From: Pseudomonas aegrilactucae
GTDB taxonomy: Bacteria > Pseudomonadota > Gammaproteobacteria > Pseudomonadales > Pseudomonadaceae
Direction: 5' to 3'
NCBI RefSeq assembly: GCF_019168305.1
Contig: NZ_JAHTBI010000001.1
Location: 1-64,000 of the forward strand
Length of the DNA stretch: 64,000 bases
The notes under the pieces were generated by a model. That model had not been told where the DNA came from. It saw nothing but the letters and a program-made list of their open reading frames with translations, and searched no databases. The translations under genes were made by a program, and so were the position numbers. This document shows, in pieces, positions 1-12,103 of this stretch (position 1 is the first letter of the stretch; each line of letters opens with the position of its first letter).

Positions 1-19
1 GCTGCTTGCCAGCGAAGGG
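1..19. repeat. Partial REP element arm
   Basis: The window opens inside the sequence GCTTGCCAGCGAAG, which is the right-hand arm of the inverted REP doublets seen complete at 2982-3056, 9500-9583 and 15671-15753. It lies just beyond the aroE stop codon. The left arm is outside the window. Confidence 0.75.
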
Positions 20-30
20 GGCCGTATGGC

Positions 31-855
31 CTAGCCGCGGGCCAACTGGCGACGCAGTTCATCCAGCACCGGCGCGGTATCCGGGCGAACCCCACGCCAG
101 ATGAAGAACGCCTCAGCCGCCTGCTCCGCCAGCATCCCCAGCCCATCCAGCACGTTTGCCGCGCCATGCTCGGTGGCCCAGCGACAGAACGGCGTCGGTT
201 CCTTGCCATACATCATGTCGTAGCACACGGTCACGCCCGGCTCGATCAGGCTCTCGGCAATCGGCGGCAACTCACCGGCCAGGCTCGCCGAGGTGGCGTT
301 GATGATCAGGTCCACCGGCTCTTCCAGCCAGCTGAAACCACTCGCGGCCACCGGCCCCAGCTCAGCGAACTCGCGGGCCAGTTGCTCGGCTTTTTCTACC
401 GTGCGGTTGGCAATCACCAGCGATGCCGGCGCGTGCGCCAGCAACGGCTCGAGCACACCACGCACCGCACCACCGGCACCCAGCAGCAGGATGCGCTTGC
501 CCTTGAGCTCGACCCCGGCATTCAGCGTCAGGTCGCGCACCAGGCCGGCTCCGTCGGTGTTGTCACCCTGCAGGCCACCGTCGGGCAGCTTGGTCAGCGT
601 GTTCACCGCCCCGGCGCGACGCGCGCGCGGGGTCAGGCTGTCGACCAGGCGATACGCCTCTTCCTTGAACGGCACGGTGACGTTGGCGCCACGGCCCTGC
701 TTGAAAAAGCCCAGGGCACACACCGTGAAGTCGTCCAGCGGCGCCAGCAGGGTGCTGTACTCCAGCTGCTGGCCGGTCTGGTCGGCAAACAGCCGGTGAA
801 TCAACGGCGACTTGCTGTGGCCGATCGGGTTGCCGAATACAACATACTGGTCCAT
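31..855 (-). CDS. aroE: Shikimate dehydrogenase (NADP+)
   Basis: AroE reduces 3-dehydroshikimate to shikimate in the cytosolic pathway to chorismate. The 274-residue length is normal for the family. The shikimate-binding SKSP sits at residues 14-17, the catalytic lysine is in NVTVPFK (K64), the paired aspartate is in NTDG (D101), and the NADP-binding GAGGA and NRT lie near 127-131 and 150-152. An upstream in-frame ATG would add 15 residues, but [10 protein letters not shown] is where family proteins begin. It follows hemF on the same strand, as in other Pseudomonas. Confidence 0.97.
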   Translation of the reverse strand: MDQYVVFGNPIGHSKSPLIHRLFADQTGQQLEYSTLLAPLDDFTVCALGFFKQGRGANVTVPFKEEAYRLVDSLTPRARRAGAVNTLTKLPDGGLQGDNTDGAGLVRDLTLNAGVELKGKRILLLGAGGAVRGVLEPLLAHAPASLVIANRTVEKAEQLAREFAELGPVAASGFSWLEEPVDLIINATSASLAGELPPIAESLIEPGVTVCYDMMYGKEPTPFCRWATEHGAANVLDGLGMLAEQAAEAFFIWRGVRPDTAPVLDELRRQLARG

Positions 856-907
856 GACGCGCTTCCTGAGTCCGCCCGGCACATCGGGCACGTTATCCAC
901 AATGGGT

Positions 908-2967
<2,060 letters not shown>

Positions 2968-2981
2968 CTCGACGGTGAATG

Positions 2982-3056
2982 CTTCGCTGGCAAGCCAGCT
3001 CCCACAGGGTTTCGCGGCGCACACAAAACCCTGTGGGAGCTGGCTTGCCAGCGAAG
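2982..3056. repeat. Inverted REP doublet between qor and tsaC
   Basis: Two perfect inverted 28-bp arms (2982-3009 and 3029-3056) are separated by about 19 bp. They can fold into a long hairpin between two convergent genes, so the element may also act as a bidirectional terminator. The same arm sequence recurs at 9500-9583 and 15671-15753 and, partly, at the window start. Confidence 0.9.
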
Positions 3057-3060
3057 GGGT

Positions 3061-3618
3061 TCAACCTGCTCTTACGACCTGCCCGCTGGCCAGGTCGCGA
3101 ATCACGCTCGGATTGCGCCGCCCACCCAGGCTGCCGCCCAGGATCACATCCAGCTGCCCATGGAAGTATTGCTCCACACGCAACCGCGAGCGTGCCGCCG
3201 GCCGGCCCTGCGGATTGGCCGAGGTCGACACCAGCGGCCCCACCAGCGAACACAGGTCGCGTACCACCGGATGATCGCTGACACGCAGCGCTACGGTGTC
3301 ATGCACCCCGGTAATCCACGCCGGCAACATCCCCTGATGCGGCACCAGCCAGGTGTTGGGCCCAGGCCAGGTACTGGCCATGCGGTCCAGCCACAGCTCG
3401 GGGAAATCCTCGAACAGGAAGTCGAACTGGCGGATATTGTCGGCAATCAGGATCAGGCCCTTGTTCACCGAACGCGACTTGAGCGCCAGCAGCCTGTCCA
3501 CCGCCTCTTCGTTCCACGGGTCACAGCCCAGGCCCCAGACCGCTTCGGTCGGATAGGCCAGCACCGCACCCGCCCGAATTTCCCGCGCGGCTTGTTGCAC
3601 ACGCCAACTGTTCACCAT
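3061..3618 (-). CDS. tsaC: Threonylcarbamoyl-AMP synthase (YrdC/Sua5 family)
   Basis: TsaC makes threonylcarbamoyl-AMP from threonine, bicarbonate and ATP, the first step of the t6A37 tRNA modification. At 185 residues it matches the short YrdC-only form without a Sua5 C-terminal domain. [12 protein letters not shown] near residue 23 and [11 protein letters not shown] near 140 are family blocks. The start [14 protein letters not shown] is preferred to one 7 codons upstream. It lies downstream of dprA on the same strand. Confidence 0.95.
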   Translation of the reverse strand: MVNSWRVQQAAREIRAGAVLAYPTEAVWGLGCDPWNEEAVDRLLALKSRSVNKGLILIADNIRQFDFLFEDFPELWLDRMASTWPGPNTWLVPHQGMLPAWITGVHDTVALRVSDHPVVRDLCSLVGPLVSTSANPQGRPAARSRLRVEQYFHGQLDVILGGSLGGRRNPSVIRDLASGQVVRAG

Positions 3619-3657
3619 TGCTGTCACTCCGCATTTCAAGGCTGATGCGCAGTGTAC

Positions 3658-4755
3658 TTAGCCCGGCCGGGCAAACCAACGTCCGGCTTCATTGCACACA
3701 CGCCCCTCCAGCTCCAGCTCGGTCAGGCTGGCCAGTACCCCAGGCAACGCCTGCCCGCTGGCCAGCGCCAGGCCCTCGCTGGTCTGCGGCGCCGCCAGCA
3801 GCAATGCAACCAGCGGGTGCACCGGCATCGGCTGCGGGGCCTGCGGCAGGTTTTGCCAACCCCGCAGGCTCTCGATGATCTGCTCGATGCTTTCGACCAG
3901 CAGCGCCCCGTCGCGGATCAACTGGTGACAACCCTTGGCCCCCGGGTGATGAATGGACCCTGGAATCGCATACACCTCGCGCCCCTGCTCGGCCGCCAGC
4001 CGGGCAGTGATCAGCGAGCCGCTGGCCAGGCTCGCCTCCACCACCAGCACGCCCAGCGACAGGCCGCTGATGATGCGGTTGCGCCGCGGAAAGTTGGCCG
4101 CCACCGGCCCGGCGTCGAGCGGGAACTCCGAAACCACCGCGCTACCACGCTCGACCATGGCCTGCGCCAAGGCGCGGTGGCGCTGTGGATAAAGTTTTTG
4201 CAGGCCGGTGCCCAGCACGCCGATAGTGTGCCCGCCTGCATCGATTGCGGCCTGATGCGCAGCGCCGTCCACGCCCAGGGCCAGCCCGCTGGTGACCACA
4301 AAACCGGCCAGGGCCAGGTGCCGGGAAAACCCTGCGGCGGTGTCCAGCCCCGGCCTTGAGGCGCGTCGACTGCCGACGATGGCCAGCTGCGGGCGCTCCA
4401 GTATGGCCGGGTTACCGGCGATGAACAGCAGCGGTGGGGCATCGTTCAGTTGTGCCAGCAAGGCCGGGTAGGTGGGGTCGTCCCACATCAGTAAATGGTG
4501 CTGAGGCCCCTCTAGCCAGCGCATTGCAGCCGCTGCACCGGCCACCGCGGCAGCGCTGTCGCGGGCCTCGATGCTCGCCTGGCTGCGGCCTTGCGCGCGC
4601 CAGGCCGACGCCGGCGCGGCCAAGGCCGCACGGGCACTGCCGAACGCCTGCAGTAGCTGGTGGAAACCCTTGGGCCCGATGTCGGGCAGACGGTGCAGGC
4701 GCACGCGCGCCTCGAGCTCGGCCGCAGGGCAGGCCGCTGAAGAGGTGGAAAGCAT
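3658..4755 (-). CDS. dprA: DNA-processing protein DprA/Smf
   Basis: DprA loads RecA onto incoming single-stranded DNA during transformation and is kept in many non-competent bacteria. The 365-residue protein has an N-terminal helix-hairpin-like region (RLHRLPDIGPKGF), a Rossmann core with IVGSRRAS and GLALGVDGAAH, and a C-terminal winged-helix-like tail. The ATG at 4753-4755 has an AGGA upstream, while a start 35 codons earlier adds unlike sequence. A perfect DnaA box lies inside the gene (4184-4192) and another in the divergent gap to def (4800-4808). Confidence 0.95.
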   Translation of the reverse strand: MLSTSSAACPAAELEARVRLHRLPDIGPKGFHQLLQAFGSARAALAAPASAWRAQGRSQASIEARDSAAAVAGAAAAMRWLEGPQHHLLMWDDPTYPALLAQLNDAPPLLFIAGNPAILERPQLAIVGSRRASRPGLDTAAGFSRHLALAGFVVTSGLALGVDGAAHQAAIDAGGHTIGVLGTGLQKLYPQRHRALAQAMVERGSAVVSEFPLDAGPVAANFPRRNRIISGLSLGVLVVEASLASGSLITARLAAEQGREVYAIPGSIHHPGAKGCHQLIRDGALLVESIEQIIESLRGWQNLPQAPQPMPVHPLVALLLAAPQTSEGLALASGQALPGVLASLTELELEGRVCNEAGRWFARPG

Positions 4756-4964
4756 CGGATCATCCTTGACCGCTGACGAGTTAACCACCTGCAACAACCT
4801 GTGGATAACTCTGTTGATAATACTTTGACAACTTGCCCCGAACAGGTAGCCGTCGATCACCCTTCCAACCCTAGCGGACCTTGAGAAAGGTGCCGAATGC
4901 GTCGAATACCTTTATTATGTGCATTCATGTTTGCAACCCATCGCACAGTGCAGCTCATACGCTT

Positions 4965-5471
4965 ATGGCCATCTTGAACATCCTCGAATTCCCGGACCCG
5001 CGCCTGCGCACCCTCGCCAAACCGGTGACGGAAGTGGACGACAGCATCCGCCAGTTGATCGATGACATGTTTGAAACCATGTACGAAGCCCCTGGCATCG
5101 GCCTGGCCGCGACCCAGATCAACGTGCACAAGCGCGTGGTGGTCATGGACCTGAGCGAAGACCGCAGCGAACCGCGGGTCTTCATCAACCCCGAGCTGGA
5201 AATGCTCACCGACGACATGGACCAGTACCAGGAAGGTTGCCTGTCGGTACCCGGCTTCTACGAGAACGTCGACCGCCCGGTGAAGGTCAGGGTCAAGGCC
5301 CTGGACCGCGACGGCAAGCCCTTTGAGCTGATCGCCGAAGGCCTGCTGGCCGTGTGCATCCAGCACGAATGCGACCACCTCAACGGCAAGCTGTTCGTCG
5401 ATTACCTGTCGAACCTCAAGCGCGATCGCATCAAGAAGAAGCTTGAAAAGCAGCACCGCCAGAACGCTTGA
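4965..5471 (+). CDS. def: Peptide deformylase
   Basis: Def removes the formyl group from the N-terminal methionine of nascent proteins. The 168-residue protein shows all three metal-site motifs: GIGLAATQ (44-51), EGCLSVPG with ligand C92, and HECDHLNG with ligands H134 and H138 and catalytic E135. The start [15 protein letters not shown] is canonical. An upstream start 28 codons earlier is not supported. It is the first gene of def-fmt-rsmB-trkA, divergent from dprA. Confidence 0.97.
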   Translation: MAILNILEFPDPRLRTLAKPVTEVDDSIRQLIDDMFETMYEAPGIGLAATQINVHKRVVVMDLSEDRSEPRVFINPELEMLTDDMDQYQEGCLSVPGFYENVDRPVKVRVKALDRDGKPFELIAEGLLAVCIQHECDHLNGKLFVDYLSNLKRDRIKKKLEKQHRQNA

Positions 5472-5528
5472 TCCCTCATCCCAGAAGGCTTGCTCCGGCA
5501 AGCCTTTTTCTTTTTAAGCGAGAACTGC

Positions 5529-6461
5529 ATGCGCATCGTCTTCGCGGGCACCCCCGAGTTTGCCGCCGAACACCTCAAGGCCCTGCTGGCCAGCCAGCAT
5601 GAAATCATCGCGGTCTACACCCAGCCGGACCGCCCGGCCGGTCGCGGCCAGAAGCTGATGCCCAGCCCGGTCAAGCAACTGGCTGTGGATAACGCCATCC
5701 CGGTGCTGCAGCCGCCGACGCTGCGCAACCCCGAGGCGCAGGCCGAGCTGGCGGCACTCAAGCCGGACCTGATGGTGGTGGTGGCCTACGGCTTGATCCT
5801 GCCGCAGGTGGTGCTGGATATCCCGCGCCTGGGCTGTATCAACAGCCATGCCTCGCTGCTGCCGCGCTGGCGCGGCGCCGCGCCGATCCAGCGCGCGGTG
5901 CAGGCCGGTGACGCCGAAAGTGGCGTGACCGTGATGCGCATGGAAGCGGGCCTGGATACCGGGCCGATGCTGCTCAAGGTCAGCACCCCGATCAGTGCCA
6001 GCGATACCGGTGGCAGCCTGCACGACCGCCTCGCCGAACTCGGTCCGCCGGCCGTACTGCAAGCCATCGACGGCCTTGGCGCCGGCACCCTGCACGGCGA
6101 CGTACAGGACGATACGCTGGCCACTTATGCACACAAGCTCAACAAGGACGAAGCACGCCTGGACTGGTCGCGCCCGGCCCAAGAGCTGGAACGCCTGATC
6201 CGCGCCTTCAACCCGTGGCCGATCTGCCACAGCACGCTGGGCGGCGAAGCCCTGAAAGTGCTGGGCGCCAGCCTGGCCGAGGGCCAAGGTACGCCGGGCC
6301 AGATCCTGTCCGCCAGCAAGGACGGCCTGATCGTCGCCTGCGGTGAACAGGCCCTGTGCCTGACCCGCCTGCAACTGCCCGGCGGCAAGGCGCTGAACTT
6401 CAGCGACCTGTTCAACAGCCGCCGCGAGAAGTTCGCCAACGGCACGGTGCTGGGCCAATGA
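5529..6461 (+). CDS. fmt: Methionyl-tRNA formyltransferase
   Basis: Fmt formylates initiator Met-tRNA with 10-formyl-tetrahydrofolate. The 310-residue protein begins [16 protein letters not shown] and contains the catalytic region [18 protein letters not shown] followed by [13 protein letters not shown]-terminal OB-like domain ends in the family pattern. Its stop overlaps the rsmB start by ATGA at 6458-6461, implying translational coupling. A perfect DnaA box is embedded at 5684-5692. Confidence 0.97.
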   Translation: MRIVFAGTPEFAAEHLKALLASQHEIIAVYTQPDRPAGRGQKLMPSPVKQLAVDNAIPVLQPPTLRNPEAQAELAALKPDLMVVVAYGLILPQVVLDIPRLGCINSHASLLPRWRGAAPIQRAVQAGDAESGVTVMRMEAGLDTGPMLLKVSTPISASDTGGSLHDRLAELGPPAVLQAIDGLGAGTLHGDVQDDTLATYAHKLNKDEARLDWSRPAQELERLIRAFNPWPICHSTLGGEALKVLGASLAEGQGTPGQILSASKDGLIVACGEQALCLTRLQLPGGKALNFSDLFNSRREKFANGTVLGQ

Positions 6462-7771
6462 ACCCGCGTCTGGCCGCTGCCCGCGCCCTGGCCGCCGTAC
6501 TCAGCGGCAAGGCCTCGCTGAACAGCTCGCTGCCCGTTCAGCTGGACAAGGTCGAGGCCCGTGACCGCGGCTTCACCCAGGACCTGGCCTTCGGCACCGC
6601 ACGCTGGCAGCCACGCCTGTCGGCGCTGGCCGAACGCCTGCTGCAAAAGCCGTTCAAGGCCGCCGATGCCGACGTCGAGGCGTTGCTGCTGGTGGGCCTG
6701 TACCAGCTGCTGTACACCCGCGTGCCGGCCCACGCCGCCATCGGTGAAACCGTGGGCTGTGCCGACAAGCTGAAAAAGCCCTGGGCCAAGGCCCTGCTCA
6801 ATGCCGTGCTGCGCCGCGCCCAGCGCGAAAGCAGCGAGATCCTCGCCGAGCTCGAACGCGACCCGGTGGTGCGTACCGCGCACCCGCGCTGGCTGCAGAA
6901 ATCGCTCAAGGCGTTCTGGCCAGAGCAGTGGGAAGCCATCTGCGCCGCCAACAATGCGCACCCGCCCATGATCCTGCGGGTCAACCGCCGTCATCACCAC
7001 CGCGATGCCTACCTGGGGCTGTTGCGCGAGGCCGGCCTTGAAGCCGCGCCCTGCACGTTCAGCCAGGACGGCATCGTGCTCGCCGAGGCCTGCGACGTGC
7101 GCGGCCTGCCCGGGTTCGACCAAGGCTGGATCAGCGTGCAGGACGAAGCCGCGCAACTGGCCGCCGACCTGCTCGACCTGGCCCCCGGCCAGCGCGTGCT
7201 CGACGCCTGCTGCGCACCTGGCGGCAAGACCTGCCACCTGCTCGAAGCACAAGCCGGGCTGGACGCCGTGGTGGCGATCGACCTTGAAGCCAAGCGCCTG
7301 ACCCGTGTGCGCGAAAACCTTGATCGCCTGGGCCTGGACGCTCAGCTGATCGCCTGCGATGCCCGCGACACCGCCAGCTGGTGGGACGGCAAGGGCTTCC
7401 AGCGCATCCTGCTGGACGCGCCGTGCTCGGCCACCGGGGTGATCCGTCGCCACCCGGACATCAAGCTGACCCGCCAGGCCGACGACATTGGTGCCCTGGC
7501 CAGCCTGCAGGGCGAGCTGCTGGACGCACTGTGGCCAACGCTGGAAGTCGGCGGCATCCTGCTCTACGCCACCTGCTCGACGCTGCCGACCGAGAACACC
7601 GAGGTCATCGAGGCGTTCCTGGCGCGCACGCCGGGTGCACGCGAGCTGGACCTGGCCACCGAGGCCGGCATCCGCCAGCCGCATGGTCGCCAGTTGCTGG
7701 CGCAGGAAGGCGGCCATGACGGCTTCTACTATGCCAAGCTGATCAAGATCGCCGCCGTTCGCGGACACTAA
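6458..7771 (+). CDS. rsmB: 16S rRNA (cytosine-967-C5)-methyltransferase
   Basis: RsmB (Sun/Fmu) methylates C967 of 16S rRNA using SAM. The 437-residue protein has an N-terminal NusB-like helical domain (about 1-130) and a Rossmann methyltransferase domain with SAM motif [10 protein letters not shown], the DAPCSATG motif and the catalytic-cysteine [10 protein letters not shown]. The start is set by the ATGA overlap with fmt. TrkA follows after 19 bp. Confidence 0.96.
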   Translation: MNPRLAAARALAAVLSGKASLNSSLPVQLDKVEARDRGFTQDLAFGTARWQPRLSALAERLLQKPFKAADADVEALLLVGLYQLLYTRVPAHAAIGETVGCADKLKKPWAKALLNAVLRRAQRESSEILAELERDPVVRTAHPRWLQKSLKAFWPEQWEAICAANNAHPPMILRVNRRHHHRDAYLGLLREAGLEAAPCTFSQDGIVLAEACDVRGLPGFDQGWISVQDEAAQLAADLLDLAPGQRVLDACCAPGGKTCHLLEAQAGLDAVVAIDLEAKRLTRVRENLDRLGLDAQLIACDARDTASWWDGKGFQRILLDAPCSATGVIRRHPDIKLTRQADDIGALASLQGELLDALWPTLEVGGILLYATCSTLPTENTEVIEAFLARTPGARELDLATEAGIRQPHGRQLLAQEGGHDGFYYAKLIKIAAVRGH

Positions 7772-7790
7772 CCAGCACAAGGGAGAGCGG

Positions 7791-9164
7791 ATGAAGATCA
7801 TCATCCTGGGCGCGGGGCAGGTCGGCGGCACGCTGGCCGAGCACCTGGCCAGCGAAGCCAACGACATCACCGTGGTCGATACCGATGGCGACCGCCTGCG
7901 CGACCTCGGCGATCGCCTCGACATCCGCACCGTGCAGGGCCGCGCCTCGCTCCCCACGGTGCTCCGCCAGGCCGGTGCGGATGATGCCGACATGCTGGTG
8001 GCGGTGACCAACAGCGACGAGACCAACATGGTCGCCTGCCAGGTGGCCTACACCCTGTTCCACACCCCAACCAAGATCGCCCGTGTACGCGAGTCGGCCT
8101 ACCTGACCCGCAGCGGCCTGTTCAACAACGAAGCGATCCCGGTCGACGTGCTGATCAGCCCCGAACAGGTGGTCACCCATTACATCAAGCGCCTGATCGA
8201 GCACCCCGGCGCCTTGCAGGTGATCGACTTCGCCGACGGCAAGGTCCAGCTGGTGGCGGTCAAGGCGTACTATGGCGGCCCGCTGGTCGGCCAGCAGTTG
8301 CGCCAGATCCGCGAGCACATGCCGAACATCGACACCCGCGTGGCGGCGATCTTCCGCCGCGACCGGCCGATCAAGCCGCAGGGCGACACCGTGATCGAGG
8401 CCGACGACGAGGTATTCTTCATCGCCGCCAAGAACGACATTCGCGCGGTGATGGGCGAGTTGCGCCGCATCGACGAAACCAACAAGCGCGTGGTGATCGC
8501 CGGCGGCGGCCAGATCGGTGAGCGCCTGGCCGAGGCCATCGAGAGCCGCTACCAGGTCAAGATCATCGAGATGAACCCGGCGCGCTGCCGCTACCTGTCC
8601 GACACCCTCGACAGCACCGTGGTACTGCAGGGCAGCGCGTCGGACCGCGACCTGATGCTGGAAGAGAACATCGCCGACGCGGACATCTTCCTGGCCCTGA
8701 CCAACGACGACGAGGCCAACATCATGTCGTCGCTGCTGGCCAAGCGCCTGGGCGCCAAGAAGGTGATGACCATCATCAACAACCCGGCCTATGTCGACCT
8801 GGTGCAGGGTGGCGAGATCGATATCGCCATCAGCCCGCAGCAGGCCACCATCGGCACCTTGCTGGCCCACGTGCGGCGTGGCGACATCGTCAGCGTGCAC
8901 TCGCTGCGCCGTGGCGCGGCCGAGGCCATCGAGGCGATTGCCCATGGCGACTCGAAGTCGAGCAAGGTGATCGGCAAGGCCATCGAGGAAATCGCGCTGC
9001 CGCCCGGCACCACCATCGGCGCGATCATCCGCGACGAAGAAGTGCTGATCGCCCACGACGACACGGTGATCGAGGCCGGCGACCATGTGATCCTGTTCGT
9101 TGTGGATAAAAAGTACATTCGCGATGTGGAGAAGCTGTTCCACGTGGGATTGAGCTTCTTCTAG
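7791..9164 (+). CDS. trkA: Trk system potassium uptake regulatory protein TrkA
   Basis: TrkA is the peripheral NAD(H)-binding RCK subunit that gates the TrkH/TrkG potassium channel. The 457-residue protein has the typical duplicated layout: RCK-N Rossmann folds starting [13 protein letters not shown] and [11 protein letters not shown] (near 231), each followed by a TrkA-C domain. AGGGAGAG precedes the ATG. The last codons include a parS-like half-site (9137-9152), and a perfect DnaA box lies at 9101-9109. Confidence 0.97.
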   Translation: MKIIILGAGQVGGTLAEHLASEANDITVVDTDGDRLRDLGDRLDIRTVQGRASLPTVLRQAGADDADMLVAVTNSDETNMVACQVAYTLFHTPTKIARVRESAYLTRSGLFNNEAIPVDVLISPEQVVTHYIKRLIEHPGALQVIDFADGKVQLVAVKAYYGGPLVGQQLRQIREHMPNIDTRVAAIFRRDRPIKPQGDTVIEADDEVFFIAAKNDIRAVMGELRRIDETNKRVVIAGGGQIGERLAEAIESRYQVKIIEMNPARCRYLSDTLDSTVVLQGSASDRDLMLEENIADADIFLALTNDDEANIMSSLLAKRLGAKKVMTIINNPAYVDLVQGGEIDIAISPQQATIGTLLAHVRRGDIVSVHSLRRGAAEAIEAIAHGDSKSSKVIGKAIEEIALPPGTTIGAIIRDEEVLIAHDDTVIEAGDHVILFVVDKKYIRDVEKLFHVGLSFF

Positions 9165-9176
9165 GGAGAGACGGGC

Positions 9177-9485
9177 ATGCGCGAGTCGCTGGAAAAGATG
9201 CTGGCCAAGGGTGTGGATAACTCGCTGTTGCGCTTCGGCCTGGGCAAGGCCTGGCTGGACGAGGGCAATGGCGCCGAGGCGGCGCTGCATCTGCGGCGCT
9301 GCATTGAATTCGACCCCAAGTACTCGGCGGCGTGGAAGCTGCTGGGCAAGGCCTATCAGGTACAGGGGGATGTGGCGGGGGCGCGGCAGGCCTGGACCGA
9401 AGGGCTGGCGGCAGCGCAGGCGCATGGGGACAAGCAGGCGGAAAAGGAGATGACGGTGTTTCTGAGGAAGCTCGACAAGGCTTGA
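9177..9485 (+). CDS. Small tetratricopeptide-repeat protein
   Basis: This 102-residue protein carries about two TPR units (AWLDEGNGAEAALHLRRCIEFDP followed by a WKLLGKAYQVQGD helix pair), so it is probably a protein-protein adaptor. It begins 12 bp after trkA with GGGAGAG upstream and is likely co-transcribed, though TPR content alone gives no specific role. A perfect DnaA box lies at 9212-9220. A REP doublet follows. Confidence 0.8.
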   Translation: MRESLEKMLAKGVDNSLLRFGLGKAWLDEGNGAEAALHLRRCIEFDPKYSAAWKLLGKAYQVQGDVAGARQAWTEGLAAAQAHGDKQAEKEMTVFLRKLDKA

Positions 9486-9499
9486 TACCGCGTTGCGGC

Positions 9500-9583
9500 C
9501 TTCGCTGGCAAGCCAGCTCCCACAGGGATAGCACCGCTCTCAAGAGCAGCGAATAACCTGTGGGAGCTGGCTTGCCAGCGAAA
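9500..9583. repeat. Inverted REP doublet between TPR gene and htrB-like gene
   Basis: The arms at 9500-9526 and 9557-9583 are inverted copies of the arm found at 2982-3056, separated by a 30-bp unrelated spacer. It again lies between convergent gene ends. Confidence 0.9.
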
Positions 9584-9589
9584 GGGCCC

Positions 9590-10477
9590 TCAATACCAGC
9601 GCGTCTCGCCCGGCGGACGCTTCTTGAAGCGCTTCATGCTCCACATGTACTGGCTCGGATACGCCCGCACATAACGCTCCACCACCTTGCTCATGGCCGC
9701 CGCCGAGGTCTCGACATCGGTGCTGTACATCGCATCCGGCGCCGCTTCCAGGATCACCTTGAAGCCCGACCCGTCCGGCAGGCGCAGGGCATGCAGGAAC
9801 ACCCCGACCGCCTTGCCGCCGGCCAGCATGTTCGGCACGAACTTGCTGGTCAGCGCCTTCGTGGCAAAGAACGGCACGAACACACCTGCCGATTCGGCCG
9901 GCTCCGGGTCGGCCGGAATGCCCACCTGGCCTCCCTTGCGCACCTCCTTGATGATGCTCAGGATGCCTTCCTTGGTCGACGCCGCCACGCGGTTGCCCAA
10001 TTGCACCCGCTGCTCGCGCAACAGGTCATCCACTGCCTTGAGCTTGGGCGGGCGGTAGAAGATGATCGGCTTGCACTGGCTGCAATAGAAGTGGTTGAGC
10101 ACTTCCCAGTTGCCCAGGTGGCTGGTGATACCCACCACGCCCTTGCCCGATGCCAGCGCTTCGTGCAGCACTTCCAGGCCCTCGACTTCACGCACCAGGT
10201 CGATCGAACGCTGCGCCGGCCAGATCCACGCGCACGCGCTTTCGGTGAACGACTTGCCGATGTCCATCAGCGTGCGGCCCACAAGACGCTCGCGCTCGGC
10301 GCTGTCCATCTCGGGGAAACACTTGGCCAGGTTGATGCGCACCACGGTGCGCGAGCTGTTGGGCAGCTTCCACATGATCCAGCCGATGGCCGCGCCAACC
10401 CGCTGCACCGCCGCCCAGGGCAGCTTGGCAAACAATCGCAACGCCCCGACCATCAAGGCGCCCTTGAACTTATCCAC
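9590..10477 (-). CDS. Lipid A late acyltransferase (LpxL/HtrB family)
   Basis: This inner-membrane acyltransferase most likely adds a secondary acyl chain to lipid A. The 295-residue protein has an N-terminal hydrophobic segment (about 8-40), the catalytic HX4E in SHLGNWEVLN, and the later FFATKALTSKFVPNM-type substrate region. The start codon is GTG at 10475-10477, with AGGAGG five bases upstream. That GTG lies inside a perfect DnaA box (10470-10478). Which acyl chain it transfers cannot be read from sequence. Confidence 0.88.
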   Translation of the reverse strand: MDKFKGALMVGALRLFAKLPWAAVQRVGAAIGWIMWKLPNSSRTVVRINLAKCFPEMDSAERERLVGRTLMDIGKSFTESACAWIWPAQRSIDLVREVEGLEVLHEALASGKGVVGITSHLGNWEVLNHFYCSQCKPIIFYRPPKLKAVDDLLREQRVQLGNRVAASTKEGILSIIKEVRKGGQVGIPADPEPAESAGVFVPFFATKALTSKFVPNMLAGGKAVGVFLHALRLPDGSGFKVILEAAPDAMYSTDVETSAAAMSKVVERYVRAYPSQYMWSMKRFKKRPPGETRWY

Positions 10478-10516
10478 AGGCAGGTTCCTCCTTCTGCAAG
10501 CCGCGCATTGTAACCG

Positions 10517-11068
10517 TCAGCGGCGCAGGGCGGCGTAACGATCACAATCGGTGGTGTGATCCATGACCATGCCGGTGGCCTGCATGAAGGCATAGCAGAT
10601 GGTCGGCCCGACAAAGGTGAAGCCGGCCTTCTTCAAGGCCTTGCTCATCGCCGTGGCCTCGTCGGTCACCGCCGGCACCTCGCCGCGCTGGCTGAAATGA
10701 TTGATTTTCGGTGCCCCGCCGACGAACGACCACAGCCACTGCGCCGGGTTGTCCAGCGCCAGCCAGGCGTTGGCATTGCGCCGCGCGGCATTGAGCTTGA
10801 GGCGGTTGCGGATGATGCCGGGGTCGAGCATGCGTTCCTCGATTTCGGCATCGGTCATCTGCGCCAGCCGCTGCGGGTCGAAGCCGAACAGCACCTCACG
10901 GTAGCGCTCGCGCTTCTTCAGTACCGTGATCCACGACAACCCGGCCTGAAAGCCTTCGAGCAGCAGCATTTCGAACAGCGCCCCCGGCTCGCGCTGCGGC
11001 CTGCCCCACTCGTTGTCGTGGTAGGCCTGGTACAACGGATCGTCGGTACACCAAAAGCAGCGTGGCAT
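10517..11068 (-). CDS. tag: DNA-3-methyladenine glycosylase I
   Basis: Tag excises 3-methyladenine from alkylated DNA. The 183-residue protein has the zinc-site and catalytic N-terminus ([19 protein letters not shown]) and the C-terminal zinc ligands in HTTDCDRY. The ATG at 11066-11068 has GGAG five bases upstream, and much longer in-frame extensions only run antisense through glyQ. It is divergent from glyQ. Confidence 0.96.
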   Translation of the reverse strand: MPRCFWCTDDPLYQAYHDNEWGRPQREPGALFEMLLLEGFQAGLSWITVLKKRERYREVLFGFDPQRLAQMTDAEIEERMLDPGIIRNRLKLNAARRNANAWLALDNPAQWLWSFVGGAPKINHFSQRGEVPAVTDEATAMSKALKKAGFTFVGPTICYAFMQATGMVMDHTTDCDRYAALRR

Positions 11069-11149
11069 AAGGCTCCATGGGTAGAGGCGGGGGCGAATCG
11101 GGTTATACTCCCGCTCTTTATATTCGCAGCCCTGGAAAAGGTGAATTTC

Positions 11150-12103
11150 GTGAGCCAGCCTACGCCAGCCGTGCGTACCTTCCAAGACCTGATCCTCGCC
11201 CTGCAGCAGTACTGGGCCGAGCAAGGTTGTGTGGTACTTCAACCCTACGATATGGAAGTAGGCGCCGGCACATTCCATACCGCCACGTTCCTGCGCGCCA
11301 TCGGCCCGGAAACCTGGAACGCCGCTTATGTGCAGCCCAGTCGTCGCCCGACTGACGGCCGCTACGGCGAAAACCCGAACCGCCTGCAGCACTACTACCA
11401 GTTCCAGGTGGTATTGAAGCCGAACCCGGACAACTTCCAGGAGCTGTACCTGGGCTCGCTCAAGCACGTGGGCCTCGACCCGCTGGTGCACGACATCCGC
11501 TTCGTCGAAGACAACTGGGAATCGCCGACCCTGGGCGCCTGGGGCCTGGGCTGGGAAGTCTGGCTCAACGGCATGGAAGTCACCCAGTTCACCTACTTCC
11601 AGCAGGCGGGCGGCATCGAATGCTACCCGGTGACCGGCGAGATCACCTATGGCCTGGAACGCCTGGCCATGTACCTGCAGGGCGTGGACTCGGTCTACGA
11701 CCTGGTGTGGGCCGACGGCCCGTTCGGCAAGGTGACCTACGGCGACGTGTTCCACCAGAACGAGGTGGAGCAGTCCACCTACAACTTCGAGCACGCCAAC
11801 GTCGACAAGCTGTTCGAACTGTTCGACTTCTACGAAAGCGAAGCCAAGCGCCTGATCGAACTCGATCAACCGCTGCCGCTGCCAAGCTATGAGATGGTGC
11901 TGAAGGCCTCGCACACCTTCAACCTGCTGGATGCGCGCCGGGCGATCTCGGTGACCGCGCGTCAGCAATACATCCTGCGCGTGCGCACCCTGGCGCGTGC
12001 CGTGGCGCAAGCCTACCTGCTGGCACGTGCCAAGCTGGGCTTCCCGATGGCAACCCCGGACCTGCGTGACGAAGTACTGGCCAAGCTGGAGGCTGCACAA
12101 TGA
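11150..12103 (+). CDS. glyQ: Glycine-tRNA ligase alpha subunit
   Basis: GlyQ is the catalytic subunit of the bacterial alpha2beta2 glycyl-tRNA synthetase. The 317-residue protein contains the class II blocks [19 protein letters not shown] and [19 protein letters not shown]. Translation starts at GTG (11150) after AAGGTG, because the first conserved residues are [15 protein letters not shown] -10-like TATACT is at 11104-11109. The stop overlaps the glyS start by 4 bp. Confidence 0.97.
   Translation: MSQPTPAVRTFQDLILALQQYWAEQGCVVLQPYDMEVGAGTFHTATFLRAIGPETWNAAYVQPSRRPTDGRYGENPNRLQHYYQFQVVLKPNPDNFQELYLGSLKHVGLDPLVHDIRFVEDNWESPTLGAWGLGWEVWLNGMEVTQFTYFQQAGGIECYPVTGEITYGLERLAMYLQGVDSVYDLVWADGPFGKVTYGDVFHQNEVEQSTYNFEHANVDKLFELFDFYESEAKRLIELDQPLPLPSYEMVLKASHTFNLLDARRAISVTARQQYILRVRTLARAVAQAYLLARAKLGFPMATPDLRDEVLAKLEAAQ

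Noticed and set aside
10556..12103. A fused tag-region/glyQ frame of 515 codons on the plus strand
   Set aside because: Only the part from GTG 11150 is GlyQ; the upstream part is antisense to tag.
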